DNA of 64,000 nucleotides from an uncultured Bacteroidota bacterium (GTDB lineage Bacteria; Bacteroidota; Bacteroidia; Bacteroidales; WCHB1-69), in contig CADADB010000003.1 of NCBI GenBank assembly GCA_902786595.1, forward strand, positions 1-64,000, written 5' to 3'. The position numbers and the translations under genes were made by a program. The notes under the pieces were generated by a model that saw only the letters and a program-made list of their open reading frames with translations, did not search any database and was not told the origin of the DNA. The stretch's first letter is position 1. The number at the start of each line of letters is the position of its first letter. Positions 46,661 through 55,379 of the stretch are shown here, piece by piece.

Positions 46661-46690
46661 CAAAATTACACTTTTTTTCTGAAACGGCAA
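46661..46690 (-). promoter_or_regulatory. Promoter of the mtaB operon
   Basis: On the minus strand TTG (46690-46688) and TAATTTTG (46668-46661) are separated by 19 nt; about 90 nt before the mtaB ATG. Confidence 0.7.
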
Positions 46691-46744
46691 TGGAGAAAAT
46701 TTCGGTGACGAAAATCTCACATCAATGCGTATCCATATTTTATG

Positions 46745-46752
46745 TACCTTTG
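46745..46752 (+). promoter_or_regulatory. -7 element TACCTTTG for lpdA
   Basis: Exact TAnnTTTG match 49 nt before the ATG at 46801; it lies after the longer in-frame start at 46552, excluding that start. Confidence 0.65.
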
Positions 46753-46800
46753 CCCCCGCAAAATTTTTCACGTTATAGACAATTATTAAAATCGAAAAAT

Positions 46801-48201
46801 ATGGAAAACAACTATGATGTTATCGTGATCGGAAGCGGTCCTGGCGGCTATGTGGCTGCGATTCGGGCCAGTCAGTTGAATCTCAAAGCCGCTGTGGTGG
46901 AACGCGCCGAATTGGGCGGCATCTGCCTCAACTGGGGCTGCATTCCCACCAAAGCGCTGCTGAAGAGTGCGCAAGTCTATAAATATATGTCACATGCCGC
47001 TGATTACGGCATCACCCTTGATGGTACCGTCGCCCCGGATTTCCAGGCGGTGGTGAAACGTAGTCGCGGGGTGGCCGAGCAGATGAGCAAGGGCGTGCAG
47101 TTCCTGCTCAAGAAGAACAACGTCGATGTGATTGCCGGCTTTGGTAAACTTGCCGATAATCACCATGTTGAAGTCACTGCTGCTGACGGTACGGTGGAAA
47201 CTTACGAGGCGAAGCACATCATCCTTGCCACGGGCGCCCGTTCCCGCAGTCTGCCCAACGTGCCGCAAGACGGCAAGAAGATAATCGGTTACCGTGAGGC
47301 GCTGACGTTACCCGAGCTGCCCAAGAGCATGGTGGTGATGGGTTCCGGCGCCATCGGCAGCGAGCTGGCCTACTTCTATTCCACTATGGGAACGCAAGTT
47401 ACGATTGTGGAGTACATGCCGCGGCTCGTTCCTGTGGAAGATGACGACATCGCCGCGCAACTTGCCCGCTGTTTCCGCAAGCACGGCATCAAGACGATGA
47501 CCGGTGCCGCTGTGGAGAAAGTGGATGTTGTTGACGACCAGTGCGTTGTGACGGTCAAGGACAGCAAAGAGAAGATTACGGAGATCACCTGCGATATCGT
47601 GCTCTCCGCTGTGGGCGTGGCCACCAACTTGGAAGGCCTCGGCCTCGAGGAGTGCGGAGTGGCGTTCGAGCGCGGCAAGGTCACCGTTGACGACTACTAC
47701 CGCACGAATGTCGAGGGCGTGTATGCCATCGGCGACATCGTGCACGGTCCTGCGCTGGCACATGTGGCCTCGCACGAAGCACTCGTATGTGTGGAGAAAA
47801 TTGCCGGCCACAATCCTGAGCCGGTTGATTACGGCAACATCCCTGGTTGTACCTATACGACTCCCGAAATTGCCTCTGTGGGTCTCACGGAGCGCGCCTG
47901 CGTGGAGCAGGGCAGGGAAGTGCTCATCGGCAAGTTCCCGTTCACCGCATCCGGCAAGGCGGCCTCTTCCGGCAATCGCGACGGTATGGTGAAGGTCATT
48001 TTCGACAAGAACACTAATGAATGGCTCGGTTGCCACCTGATTGGCGACAACGTCACGGAGATGATCGCCGGCGCTGTCACCGCCCGCAAGAAAGGTATGA
48101 CCGGTCCCGAAATCATCAGTTCCGTATTCCCGCATCCGACGATGTCAGAAGCGATTATGGAAGCCGTGGCTGTGGCGTACGGAGAATGCGTGCATATTTA
48201 G
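46801..48201 (+). CDS. lpdA: Dihydrolipoyl dehydrogenase
   Basis: 466 residues from the ATG at 46801 (MENNYDVIVIGSGPGGYVAA). FAD-binding GSGPGGY, redox disulfide GGICLNWGCIPTKALL, NAD-binding VVMGSGAIGSELAYF, second FAD contact YAIGDIVHGPALAHVASHEA, and the C-terminal PHPTMSEAIMEA with the catalytic His-Glu pair. The enzyme reoxidises lipoyl groups of 2-oxoacid dehydrogenase or glycine cleavage complexes; neither E1/E2 nor gcv genes are adjacent, so which complex it serves cannot be said. The frame is open upstream to 46552, rejected because of the promoter. Confidence 0.96.
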   Translation: MENNYDVIVIGSGPGGYVAAIRASQLNLKAAVVERAELGGICLNWGCIPTKALLKSAQVYKYMSHAADYGITLDGTVAPDFQAVVKRSRGVAEQMSKGVQFLLKKNNVDVIAGFGKLADNHHVEVTAADGTVETYEAKHIILATGARSRSLPNVPQDGKKIIGYREALTLPELPKSMVVMGSGAIGSELAYFYSTMGTQVTIVEYMPRLVPVEDDDIAAQLARCFRKHGIKTMTGAAVEKVDVVDDQCVVTVKDSKEKITEITCDIVLSAVGVATNLEGLGLEECGVAFERGKVTVDDYYRTNVEGVYAIGDIVHGPALAHVASHEALVCVEKIAGHNPEPVDYGNIPGCTYTTPEIASVGLTERACVEQGREVLIGKFPFTASGKAASSGNRDGMVKVIFDKNTNEWLGCHLIGDNVTEMIAGAVTARKKGMTGPEIISSVFPHPTMSEAIMEAVAVAYGECVHI

Positions 48202-48264
48202 GTTTGCGGTTTGCGATTTGCGGTTTACGAAGTTCGATAATCGATAATCGTAAACCGTAAATCG
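48202..48264. repeat. Heptad array, 9 units with inverted halves
   Basis: Nine in-phase units: GTTTGCG-type for the first half, then ATAATCG/TAAACCG-type. GATTTGCGGTTTACGA (48215-48230) pairs with TCGTAAACCGTAAATC (48249-48264) with one G-T pair; a hairpin of 16 bp that may end the lpdA transcript. Confidence 0.85.
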
Positions 48265-48299
48265 AAAAAATCCTCCTTCTTAACTCATAAGTCATAAAT

Positions 48300-49229
48300 A
48301 TGAAACAATACCTGATAGTAATACTTCTCCTTATCACAACCATGGCGGGTTTCGCGCAGCGGGAGCAAATCAGCGAGGCCGTGACCTTCCATGACACCAC
48401 CTGGTATGACCGTGGGTTTGATTTCTACATTGGCGGCGGTATGTTTTGGGGAGGCAAGAAATCGGCTCTTTACTACAATGGTAGCCGTCAGAACGAGTGT
48501 AACCTGGACTATCTCTTCAGCAATGAGTATTGGCGTAGGGATATTCAGAAAAAGGTGGTGGAGCTTTACCCTCATATCAGTATGAGTGACGAAATCGGTT
48601 ACCGTGAGGAGGATCTGAACTTGAATCCGCACTATAATCTGGCTGCTTGTGTGTCGCTCGGCGTGCGTTACAAGATACGCGACAACTGGGGGTTGTCACT
48701 ATCCTATACGTTTGCGCGACTGACGGTTACTAACAAATTGCTGCTTACTTATAATTCAGTTTCGGGCAACAATTACGATGCCCCGGAGATGACGTTGTAC
48801 GGGAAGGAGGATCGCTCCATGATAGATCTTTCCATGTCGTACCTCTTCAGTGGAGCCCACCGCATTGTGAAACCTTTTGTGGAGCTTGGCGCACAATTCA
48901 ACTATGCGAGGGTGAAGAAGTTCGATGCGATGTTGCTGGATAAGAACAACACCCCTCAGCTAACCCTGACCCTGTTCGATATTTACGGCGGCTCCAATTA
49001 TGTTCCAGGAATGCAGACCTATGACGTGATTTACGGCGGAGGTGGATTTGGCGCCTCTTTTGCCGTGGGATTGAAATTGGTTGTGAACAAGTATGTCTCA
49101 TTGGATCCGACTTTCTATGGATGTATGAGCCGTTTGAATTTGGAAGTTTATGGACAAAAACCGTTCACATTCAACTACGGGGTGATGCTCCGGGTGGTGA
49201 TGAACGATTTCTTCTTCTATAACCGCTGA
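48300..49229 (+). CDS. Outer-membrane beta-barrel protein
   Basis: 309 residues. Signal peptide MKQYLIVILLLITTMAGFAQ. The mature part is rich in alternating strands (FDFYIGGGMFWGG, WGLSLSYTFARLTVTN, VKPFVELGAQFNYARV, GFGASFAVGLKLVVN) and ends FTFNYGVMLRVVMNDFFFYNR, an aromatic terminal strand. About 8-10 strands could form a small barrel. No specific family was recognised. Its last 13 nt overlap the 3' end of aroE on the other strand. Confidence 0.72.
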   Translation: MKQYLIVILLLITTMAGFAQREQISEAVTFHDTTWYDRGFDFYIGGGMFWGGKKSALYYNGSRQNECNLDYLFSNEYWRRDIQKKVVELYPHISMSDEIGYREEDLNLNPHYNLAACVSLGVRYKIRDNWGLSLSYTFARLTVTNKLLLTYNSVSGNNYDAPEMTLYGKEDRSMIDLSMSYLFSGAHRIVKPFVELGAQFNYARVKKFDAMLLDKNNTPQLTLTLFDIYGGSNYVPGMQTYDVIYGGGGFGASFAVGLKLVVNKYVSLDPTFYGCMSRLNLEVYGQKPFTFNYGVMLRVVMNDFFFYNR

Positions 49230-49957
49230 TTCCATATCTCCCAGGATTTTTCCGCTTGGGCGTGCAACATCGCCAATCCGTTTATGGTTTTCGCCCCTCG
49301 AAGGCCACCTTCTTTCAGGAAAGCTGTTTCAGCGGGGTTATAGACCAAATCATACAAGACATGATCACCCGATATTCCATCGTAAGGAATGTCGGGTTTT
49401 TCGTTGATATTCGGGTAGGTGCCTAACGGAGTGCAGTTGACGATGAGTCGATGTTGACTGACAATTTCTTGAGTCAGAGCAGAGTAGGAGAGCCCTCTTT
49501 CAGGATTTCGGGAGACAACCGTACAGGTACATCCGAGTAATTCAAGGACGTATTTCACTGCAGCGCTGGCTCCTCCAGTCCCTAAAATTAACGCATGATT
49601 GGGAATCGTGATACCTTGCAAAGAATCTCGGAATCCTATGATGTCGGTGTTATATCCTTTGGTAATGATTTGGTTATCATTATGTTGGATGATTACGGTG
49701 TTGACAGCTCCGATGGTCTTCGCTTCATCGGATAATTCATCCAAATATGGAATAATCAGTTGCTTGTATGGAATGGTAACGTTGAATCCGACCAAATCGG
49801 GATGCTTTTGGATGAAATCAGTGATATTGTCAATATCAGCCAATTCAAAAAGAGAATAAGAGGCATCTGTTATATGCTCACGTTGGAATTTCTCTTCAAA
49901 ATAGATTTTGGAGAAACTGTGGGAAAGCGTTTTACCGATGAGTCCGAACTCTCGCAT
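49217..49957 (-). CDS. aroE: Shikimate dehydrogenase
   Basis: 246 residues from the ATG at 49957 (MREFGLIGKTLSHSFSKIYFEEKF). Shikimate-binding GKTLSHSFS, catalytic Lys in NVTIPYKQ and GAVNTVI with the paired Asp nearby (DE), and the NADP-binding ALILGTGGASAAVKYV. It reduces 3-dehydroshikimate. It begins in a TAATG junction with dedA, so it is the third gene of a TPR/DedA/aroE unit, an odd combination. The start at 50011 (MDCFGQK) reads through dedA and is rejected. Confidence 0.95.
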   Translation of the reverse strand: MREFGLIGKTLSHSFSKIYFEEKFQREHITDASYSLFELADIDNITDFIQKHPDLVGFNVTIPYKQLIIPYLDELSDEAKTIGAVNTVIIQHNDNQIITKGYNTDIIGFRDSLQGITIPNHALILGTGGASAAVKYVLELLGCTCTVVSRNPERGLSYSALTQEIVSQHRLIVNCTPLGTYPNINEKPDIPYDGISGDHVLYDLVYNPAETAFLKEGGLRGAKTINGLAMLHAQAEKSWEIWNQRL

Positions 49958-50724
49958 TAGGCTTCTTCGTTGGATGCAGCGTCTTTGCGTTTTCTGGCCG
50001 AAACAATCCACTTGATGATCACATAGACGATGCCGATGCCGAAGAGGGCCAGTAGAGCGATGGTCAGCTCGTGGTTGTATTTGTCAATCAGGTCTTTCTG
50101 TCCGTGCGCGACGTATCCCAAGACAGCCAGTACCGTGTTCCAGCAGGCCGCACCAATGCTGGTGAAGAGGATGAACTTGCCGATGTGCATCTTGGCGAGG
50201 CCGGCGGGGATGGAAATCAGCTGTCGGATGGCGGGGATGAAACGGCCCACCAGTGTGGAGACGTTGCCGTGTTCCCGGAAATAGTCTTCCGCTTTCTGCA
50301 CTTTCGCGCTGTCCAGCAGCAACATGTGGCCGACTTTGCTGTCCGCGAACCAGTAGATGATAGGGCGGCCCAGCCAGAGTGCCAGCACGTAGTTGATCAG
50401 AGCCCCTATCAATGCTCCAAGTGTGGCGAACAATATGATTAACAATACATTGACGAATTTTGAGGACGTGACATACAAGGCCTCGTTTTCGCTGTTGCAT
50501 GCTTGGTAGGCGGCGGGCGGCACAATCACCTCCGACGGGAACGGGATGAACGAGCTTTCTATGGTCATCAGCAGAGTCACTGTGCCGTAGTTCAGGTGGT
50601 TGTTGTACCAGGAAATCACCCTGCCGGTGGCGGATTCCTTGGGCTGTTCTGCCGTCTCTTGTGTTTGCGCAACAGAGGTCAACGCGATGGCTATGGTTAC
50701 GAGAATAAGTAATGCTTTTTTCAT
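49957..50724 (-). CDS. DedA-family membrane protein
   Basis: 255 residues. N-terminal signal-like segment (MKKALLILVTIAIALTSVAQ), then about five membrane segments with the DedA/VTT motifs ESSFIPFPSEVIVPPAAY and GRFIPAIRQLISIPAGLAKM (acidic Glu and the paired Arg). DedA proteins act in undecaprenyl-phosphate or phospholipid flipping across the inner membrane. The extra N-terminal segment is unusual for the family and may be a cleaved signal peptide. Nine nt after the TPR gene. Confidence 0.92.
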   Translation of the reverse strand: MKKALLILVTIAIALTSVAQTQETAEQPKESATGRVISWYNNHLNYGTVTLLMTIESSFIPFPSEVIVPPAAYQACNSENEALYVTSSKFVNVLLIILFATLGALIGALINYVLALWLGRPIIYWFADSKVGHMLLLDSAKVQKAEDYFREHGNVSTLVGRFIPAIRQLISIPAGLAKMHIGKFILFTSIGAACWNTVLAVLGYVAHGQKDLIDKYNHELTIALLALFGIGIVYVIIKWIVSARKRKDAASNEEA

Positions 50725-50733
50725 GAAAGGATG

Positions 50734-52185
50734 TTAATTATTGTGGATGTCAGGGAGATGGTCGGAATAAGGGCTGACCAACATGTAGATTTCGGGGTAT
50801 AGCGTATAAAGCATGTCCGTGTCAATGCTCAGAAAATCGCGGCGGATACCTTCCTGGTTCAAGATGAGCGCGTTTTGCAAGTGCTGGAGGCCTGTTTTGG
50901 GGTCGTTGTTCGCAATGTAGAGCAGAGCAAGGAAATACCCGAGATGTTCGTAGAGTTCAGCGTCTGGAAGATCGGTGTAATTCTCTTCCAAAATATGGAT
51001 GGCAATGTCTTGACAATGAACCATATAGCAAAATTCTGTCAGCCAGGTGCAATAGTCGAGTGGTGAATTGAACTGTTTGTTGGCGGAGAGACAGAGTTGC
51101 GTGAAGGCATCACGATGACCTTCCGTGCGCAGGCAGTCAAGTACCCATTCCAGCTTTTCCAGACTGAGGTGTTGAGATTCGTAATACCGGCCCACGAATT
51201 TTGGAATATCCTCGAGGCGTCCCATCAAGCGCAGCACATCGACGATTTCAGAAAAGGCATAAGGGAATTCCGGGTCTGTCTCGTTGGCTTGGAGAAGTTG
51301 TTGGAGTGATTCGTCATAAAGGCCGAGTTCCTTGAACGATTTGCCTAAGAGCACGTGCGTGGTCAGATCCTTGGATTTGTGGATACGCCAACAATATTCG
51401 ATTGATTTGTAGAAGTTTTTCAGCATGTAATGCTCTTTGGCGATGGCGTAGAGTCCCATAATGTCAGGATCGATGGAAATGGCGAATTCATACGCTTGGA
51501 GAGCATCTTTGTGTTGGTTGTTGAGGGCGTAAAGCGTACCCATAATCATCCAAACCTGTTTGCTCAGGGGAAATTCTTGGCACATCAGCTGCAAGAATTG
51601 CAGCTCTGTCTTGAATCTGTCGGAATGACTGTCATTGTTCGAAAGGATGAGCAAGTCGATGTTTTCAAGTACTTCGTTGTCGAACCGGTGAGCCTCCTTG
51701 AAACTCTCGAACGCTTTGTCCACATTCCCTTTGTCCAGATAGAGGTTCGTCAGAATGAAATAGGCGTTTGACGAGGGCTCCATTTCGATGGCTTTCTGCA
51801 CCAATTCTCCCACGTTCATTTTGAGATGGAAAGTGTAGGCGATGAAAGCTATTTCCTCGTACAAGTCTGCCGAAGCAGGGAAATGGCGCAGGACTTTCTG
51901 CATATATTGCTGTGCCTCACGACGTTGGTCGTTCCATATCAGGTAGCGCATCTTCCAGATGACAAACTCAGGATCGTCCGGATAGTCGTGTTGCGCCTGT
52001 TCGATGGCTTTTTTCAGGTAATCACCCTTTTGGGAGAACATCAGATTTGAAATGATGACATCATATTCCTCCTCCATATACTTCGTAGGAAGACCCTTGT
52101 CGCAGGCATCGCAGAAACCTTTCGCCAGAGATATTTCCTCTTCGGTGAACTCATCTTCCTCATTATCATCATCATAGAACTTCAT
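50734..52185 (-). CDS. TPR-repeat protein
   Basis: 483 residues from the ATG at 52185 (MKFYDDDNEEDEFTEEE); the longer start at 52245 would include the promoter. An acidic N-terminus is followed by many helix pairs of the tetratricopeptide kind (EPSSNAYFILTNLYLDKGNVDKAFESFKEA split over two helices; LYALNNQHKDALQAYEFAISID; LGKSFKELGLYDESLQQLL). No signal peptide, so cytosolic. Protein-protein scaffold function inferred. First gene of the TPR/DedA/aroE unit. Confidence 0.85.
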   Translation of the reverse strand: MKFYDDDNEEDEFTEEEISLAKGFCDACDKGLPTKYMEEEYDVIISNLMFSQKGDYLKKAIEQAQHDYPDDPEFVIWKMRYLIWNDQRREAQQYMQKVLRHFPASADLYEEIAFIAYTFHLKMNVGELVQKAIEMEPSSNAYFILTNLYLDKGNVDKAFESFKEAHRFDNEVLENIDLLILSNNDSHSDRFKTELQFLQLMCQEFPLSKQVWMIMGTLYALNNQHKDALQAYEFAISIDPDIMGLYAIAKEHYMLKNFYKSIEYCWRIHKSKDLTTHVLLGKSFKELGLYDESLQQLLQANETDPEFPYAFSEIVDVLRLMGRLEDIPKFVGRYYESQHLSLEKLEWVLDCLRTEGHRDAFTQLCLSANKQFNSPLDYCTWLTEFCYMVHCQDIAIHILEENYTDLPDAELYEHLGYFLALLYIANNDPKTGLQHLQNALILNQEGIRRDFLSIDTDMLYTLYPEIYMLVSPYSDHLPDIHNN

Positions 52186-52207
52186 GTAGGCCACTTTTTT
52201 GTGGGTG

Positions 52208-52215
52208 CAAAAATA
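52208..52215 (-). promoter_or_regulatory. -7 element TATTTTTG for the TPR/DedA/aroE unit
   Basis: CAAAAATA on the plus strand, 23 nt before the ATG at 52185; the palindrome at 52231-52258 occupies the place of the -33 region. Confidence 0.6.
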
Positions 52216-52230
52216 CACTTTTTGCTGACA

Positions 52231-52258
52231 GTAGAGACGTTTCATGAAACGTCTCTAC
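52231..52258. repeat. GTAG...CTAC palindrome, copy 3 (perfect)
   Basis: Arms GTAGAGACGTTTCA and TGAAACGTCTCTAC form a perfect 28-nt palindrome, identical to the copy at 55221-55248. It sits between two divergent promoters. Confidence 0.9.
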
Positions 52259-52298
52259 AACAAGGATTTTGTTTGTCTCGTCGTATTCGTAATTTGTG

Positions 52299-52306
52299 TA
52301 TCTTTG
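52299..52306 (+). promoter_or_regulatory. -7 element TATCTTTG for fusA
   Basis: Exact TAnnTTTG match 47 nt before the ATG; a TTTG at 52272-52275 is 23 nt upstream, slightly long. Confidence 0.6.
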
Positions 52307-52352
52307 CCGATTGTTTGTGGTAAAATTAATGTATTGATTATCAGTTAATTGT

Positions 52353-54416
52353 ATGGCAAAAAGTATATCAAAACTGAGAAATATCGGTATTGCCGCGCAC
52401 ATTGACGCCGGCAAAACCACCTGTTCGGAACGTATTCTGTACTTCACCGGTGTGAATCGCAAGATTGGTGAGACACACGACGGTCAGGCCACGATGGACT
52501 TCATGAAGCAGGAGCAGGAGCGCGGTATCACCATCGCCTCCGCTTCTATCACAGCCGAGTGGAAAGGTAACCAAATCAACCTGATAGACACTCCAGGCCA
52601 CGTGGATTTCACCATCGAGGTGGAACGCTCCCTGCGCGTTATCGACGGTATGGTCGCCGTGTTCTGTGCGGTGGGCGGCGTGGAACCTCAAAGCGAGACG
52701 GTCTGGAACCAGGCCGACAAGTACCGTGTACCCCGCATCGCGTTTGTTAACAAAATGGACCGTACAGGCGCCGACTTCCAAGAAGTTATTGCCCAGATGG
52801 AGAAGTATTTGGGAACCAATGCCGTGCCCATCCAAATCCCGATGGGTGCCGAAAGCGATTTCCAGGGCTGCATTGACTTGGTGAAGATGAAAGCGCTGAC
52901 CTTCTCCGAAAAAGAGGTCTTTGAAAACGAAATCCCCGCAGAGTTCGCTTCAGCCGCGGATGCCGCCCATAAAAATTTGGTCGAGAAGCTCGCCGACTTT
53001 GACGACGACATTGCCGACGCCTATTTGGAGGAACGTGAAGTCACCGAGGAGCAGATCCGCAAGGCGCTTCGTGAGTCAACAATCAAATTGTTGATTACGC
53101 CGGTGTTATGCGGTGCAGCATACAAGAACAAAGGCATCCAGCCGCTTCTGGACGCGGTCATCGACTACTTGCCGTCGCCCACCGACATCGGTGCGGTCAT
53201 CGCCCACGACCCCTATGACGAAGAGAAAACCTACACGCGCAATCCTTCGAACAACGAATCTTTCTCTGCGTTGGCATTCAAGCTCATCAATGACCCTTAT
53301 GTGGGTCAACAGACGTTTATCCGTATCTTCAGTGGCAAGCTGACGAGTGGTATGAGCTTGTATAATACCAACAAGGACAAAAACGAGCGTGTGGGCCGCA
53401 TTTTCCGCATCAAGGCCAAGGAGCGCGAGGAGATTTCCGAAGCTGGCGCAGGCGAAATTGTTGCGCTGGTTGGTATGAAATACACCCGCACTGGTGACAC
53501 GCTTTGCGATGAGAAACAGCCCGTCGTGCTGGAGTCCATCTCCGTGCCGCCTGCCGTCATCGAGATGAAGGTGACCCCGACCGACAACAAAAACCGCGAC
53601 AAGTTGGGTGAGGCGCTCGCCAAACTGAGCAACGAAGATCCTTCCTTCCACGCGCATTATGACGACGAGACGGAGGAAACCATCATCGCCGGAATGGGCG
53701 AGCTGCATCTGGAGATTATCGTTGATCGTCTGAAAGACGAGTTCAAAGTGCCAATCGAAGTCGGAGCGCCGAGCGTCTCCTTCCGTGAGACTATCACGCA
53801 GGAGTGCGAGAGCAACTATAAGCACGTGAAGCAGACCGGCGGTCACGGTCAGTTCGCGCACACGGTCATCCGTTTCGAGCCGAATCCCGGCAAGGGTTTC
53901 GAGTTCGTGGATGTCTCCAAGGGCGGTGTCGTGCCGCGCGAGTACCTTCCCTCTATTGAGAAGGGGCTTCGTGCCGCGATGGAGAAGAGTCCGCTGGCGG
54001 GTTATCCCGTGGTGGATGTGCGCTGTGTGCTGGTGGATGGCGGCTACCATCCGGTGGATTCTAGCGATATGGCATTCCAACTCTGTGCGGCACAGTGCTT
54101 TAAGACCGCCTACAACAAAATGGCCCCGATATTGATGGAGCCGGTGATGAAGGTCGAGGTGAACACGCCCGATGAGTATATCGGCAACATTACCCGCGAC
54201 ATCAACAAACGCCGCGGTCGCATCGAGAACATGCGTCGTTTCCGTAAAGGTTCGCAGAAACTCGACGGTTTCATCCCGTTGATGGAGATGTTCGGCTATG
54301 CCACGGCCCTGCGCAACGTCACCAGCGGCCGCGCCAACTACTCCATGGAGTTCTATCAGTACATGCGGATGCCTGCCGCCAAACAGGAGGAGGTGGTAGC
54401 GGAAAGGAGAAAATAG
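52353..54416 (+). CDS. fusA: Elongation factor G
   Basis: 687 residues. G-domain motifs [15 protein letters not shown] (G1), GITIASA (G2), DTPGHVDF (G3), [10 protein letters not shown] (G4), and domains II-V with the SFRETI region; length is that of translation EF-G. It moves tRNAs after peptide bond formation. The gene is not in a str operon (no rpsL, rpsG or tuf nearby), and the P-loop has TCSE where many EF-Gs have TTTE, so it may be the second EF-G copy found in many Bacteroidetes. The four-base-long operon context gives no hint. A ribosome-protection (TetQ) protein was considered and rejected. Confidence 0.93.
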   Translation: MAKSISKLRNIGIAAHIDAGKTTCSERILYFTGVNRKIGETHDGQATMDFMKQEQERGITIASASITAEWKGNQINLIDTPGHVDFTIEVERSLRVIDGMVAVFCAVGGVEPQSETVWNQADKYRVPRIAFVNKMDRTGADFQEVIAQMEKYLGTNAVPIQIPMGAESDFQGCIDLVKMKALTFSEKEVFENEIPAEFASAADAAHKNLVEKLADFDDDIADAYLEEREVTEEQIRKALRESTIKLLITPVLCGAAYKNKGIQPLLDAVIDYLPSPTDIGAVIAHDPYDEEKTYTRNPSNNESFSALAFKLINDPYVGQQTFIRIFSGKLTSGMSLYNTNKDKNERVGRIFRIKAKEREEISEAGAGEIVALVGMKYTRTGDTLCDEKQPVVLESISVPPAVIEMKVTPTDNKNRDKLGEALAKLSNEDPSFHAHYDDETEETIIAGMGELHLEIIVDRLKDEFKVPIEVGAPSVSFRETITQECESNYKHVKQTGGHGQFAHTVIRFEPNPGKGFEFVDVSKGGVVPREYLPSIEKGLRAAMEKSPLAGYPVVDVRCVLVDGGYHPVDSSDMAFQLCAAQCFKTAYNKMAPILMEPVMKVEVNTPDEYIGNITRDINKRRGRIENMRRFRKGSQKLDGFIPLMEMFGYATALRNVTSGRANYSMEFYQYMRMPAAKQEEVVAERRK

Positions 54417-54460
54417 TATTGCGGAAATATGGGGGATAGACGAAAAATGCGGAAAAAGTG

Positions 54461-54468
54461 TATTTTTG
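54461..54468 (+). promoter_or_regulatory. -7 element TATTTTTG for the FKBP gene
   Basis: Exact TAnnTTTG match followed by GCCGC; 70 nt before the ATG at 54538. Confidence 0.6.
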
Positions 54469-54537
54469 CCGCTGCTAAACTTCGGACGGTCCAAATTGTC
54501 CTTTGTGTCGTTTATTAATTCAAATTCAAGATAAAAA

Positions 54538-55209
54538 ATGAAAAAGATTATCACACTCGGAATGACTTTGCTGCTTGTTGGCATGGGCTTTTCCGCAAAA
54601 TCACAAGAAGAAATGACAAAACAACAGAAAAGTAGCTATGCCATCGGCTTTAATGTTGGCAACGGCATGAACCGTGACGGCATCGAACTGGATTATGAAG
54701 CATTCGTGCAGGGTATCAAAGATGCTTACGCCGGCAAGAATCAATTCACGGATGAGCAAATGAATCAGATTTTTATGGAGCTCCAGCAGGATATTGAAGC
54801 CAAGAAGAAAAGCGGCGCTGCTGCCGAAATCGCGAAAGGCGCTCAATTCCTCGCCGAGAACAAGAAAAATCCTGATGTGAAGGAGACGGCTTCCGGCCTG
54901 CAGTACATGGTGCTGCAAGAGGGCAAGGGCGAACATCCGAAAGCCACTAGTAAGGTGACGGTTCATTACACCGGCAAATTGATTGACGGCACTGTGTTCG
55001 ACTCCTCCGTTGATCGTGGCGAGCCCATCTCATTCCCTCTCGACCGCGTCATTGCCGGCTGGACAGAGGGTCTGCAGCTGATGACCCCCGGTTCCAAATA
55101 CCGCTTCTTCATTCCCTACAACCTCGGATACGGTGAGCAGGGTGCCCCCGGCGCCATCCCTGGCGGTGCTACGCTGATTTTCGATGTGGAACTGATTTCT
55201 TTCGAGTAA
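54538..55209 (+). CDS. FKBP-type peptidyl-prolyl isomerase, Mip/FkpA-like
   Basis: 223 residues. Signal peptide MKKIITLGMTLLLVGMGF then SAKS; an N-terminal helical dimerisation domain (MTKQQKSSYAIGFNVGNGMN, LQQDIEAKKKSGAAAEIAKG) and a C-terminal FKBP domain with VTVHYTGKLIDGTVFDSS, PLDRVIAGWTEGLQLM and ALIF-like closing TLIFDVELISFE. It would catalyse proline isomerisation and help fold envelope proteins in the periplasm. Monocistronic: own promoter, followed by two palindromes. Confidence 0.93.
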   Translation: MKKIITLGMTLLLVGMGFSAKSQEEMTKQQKSSYAIGFNVGNGMNRDGIELDYEAFVQGIKDAYAGKNQFTDEQMNQIFMELQQDIEAKKKSGAAAEIAKGAQFLAENKKNPDVKETASGLQYMVLQEGKGEHPKATSKVTVHYTGKLIDGTVFDSSVDRGEPISFPLDRVIAGWTEGLQLMTPGSKYRFFIPYNLGYGEQGAPGAIPGGATLIFDVELISFE

Positions 55210-55220
55210 TTTCCCGCCAT

Positions 55221-55248
55221 GTAGAGACGTTTCATGAAACGTCTCTAC
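55221..55248. repeat. GTAG...CTAC palindrome, copy 4 (perfect)
   Basis: Identical to 52231-52258; begins 12 nt after the FKBP stop. Confidence 0.9.
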
Positions 55249-55270
55249 AACGAACAAAACCATATATACG

Positions 55271-55300
55271 TGTAGAGACGCAATGTGTTGCGTCTCTACA
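55271..55300. repeat. GTAG...CTAC palindrome, variant core
   Basis: Arms TGTAGAGACGCAA and TTGCGTCTCTACA with loop TGTG; same outer frame as the other copies, different core. It lies 22 nt after copy 4. Confidence 0.85.
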
Positions 55301-55344
55301 TTGCGTATAAAAGATATCATCAAACATTTCCTTTTTCCCAGCTT

Positions 55345-55379
55345 CAATAACCTATAACCCATAACCTATAACCATTATG
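55345..55379. repeat. Heptad array CTATAAC/CCATAAC supplying the argS start codon
   Basis: Five in-phase 7-nt units; the fifth is CATTATG, whose ATG (55377-55379) is the argS start. Confidence 0.85.

Noticed and set aside
52353-54416. Ribosome-protection tetracycline-resistance protein (TetQ-like)
   Set aside because: G-domain and domain IV patterns, including the AHIDAGKT opening and GHGQFAH region, are those of EF-G; no mobile context.
53106-54584. 492-residue minus frame across fusA
   Set aside because: Antisense to EF-G with all G motifs in order; no independent support.
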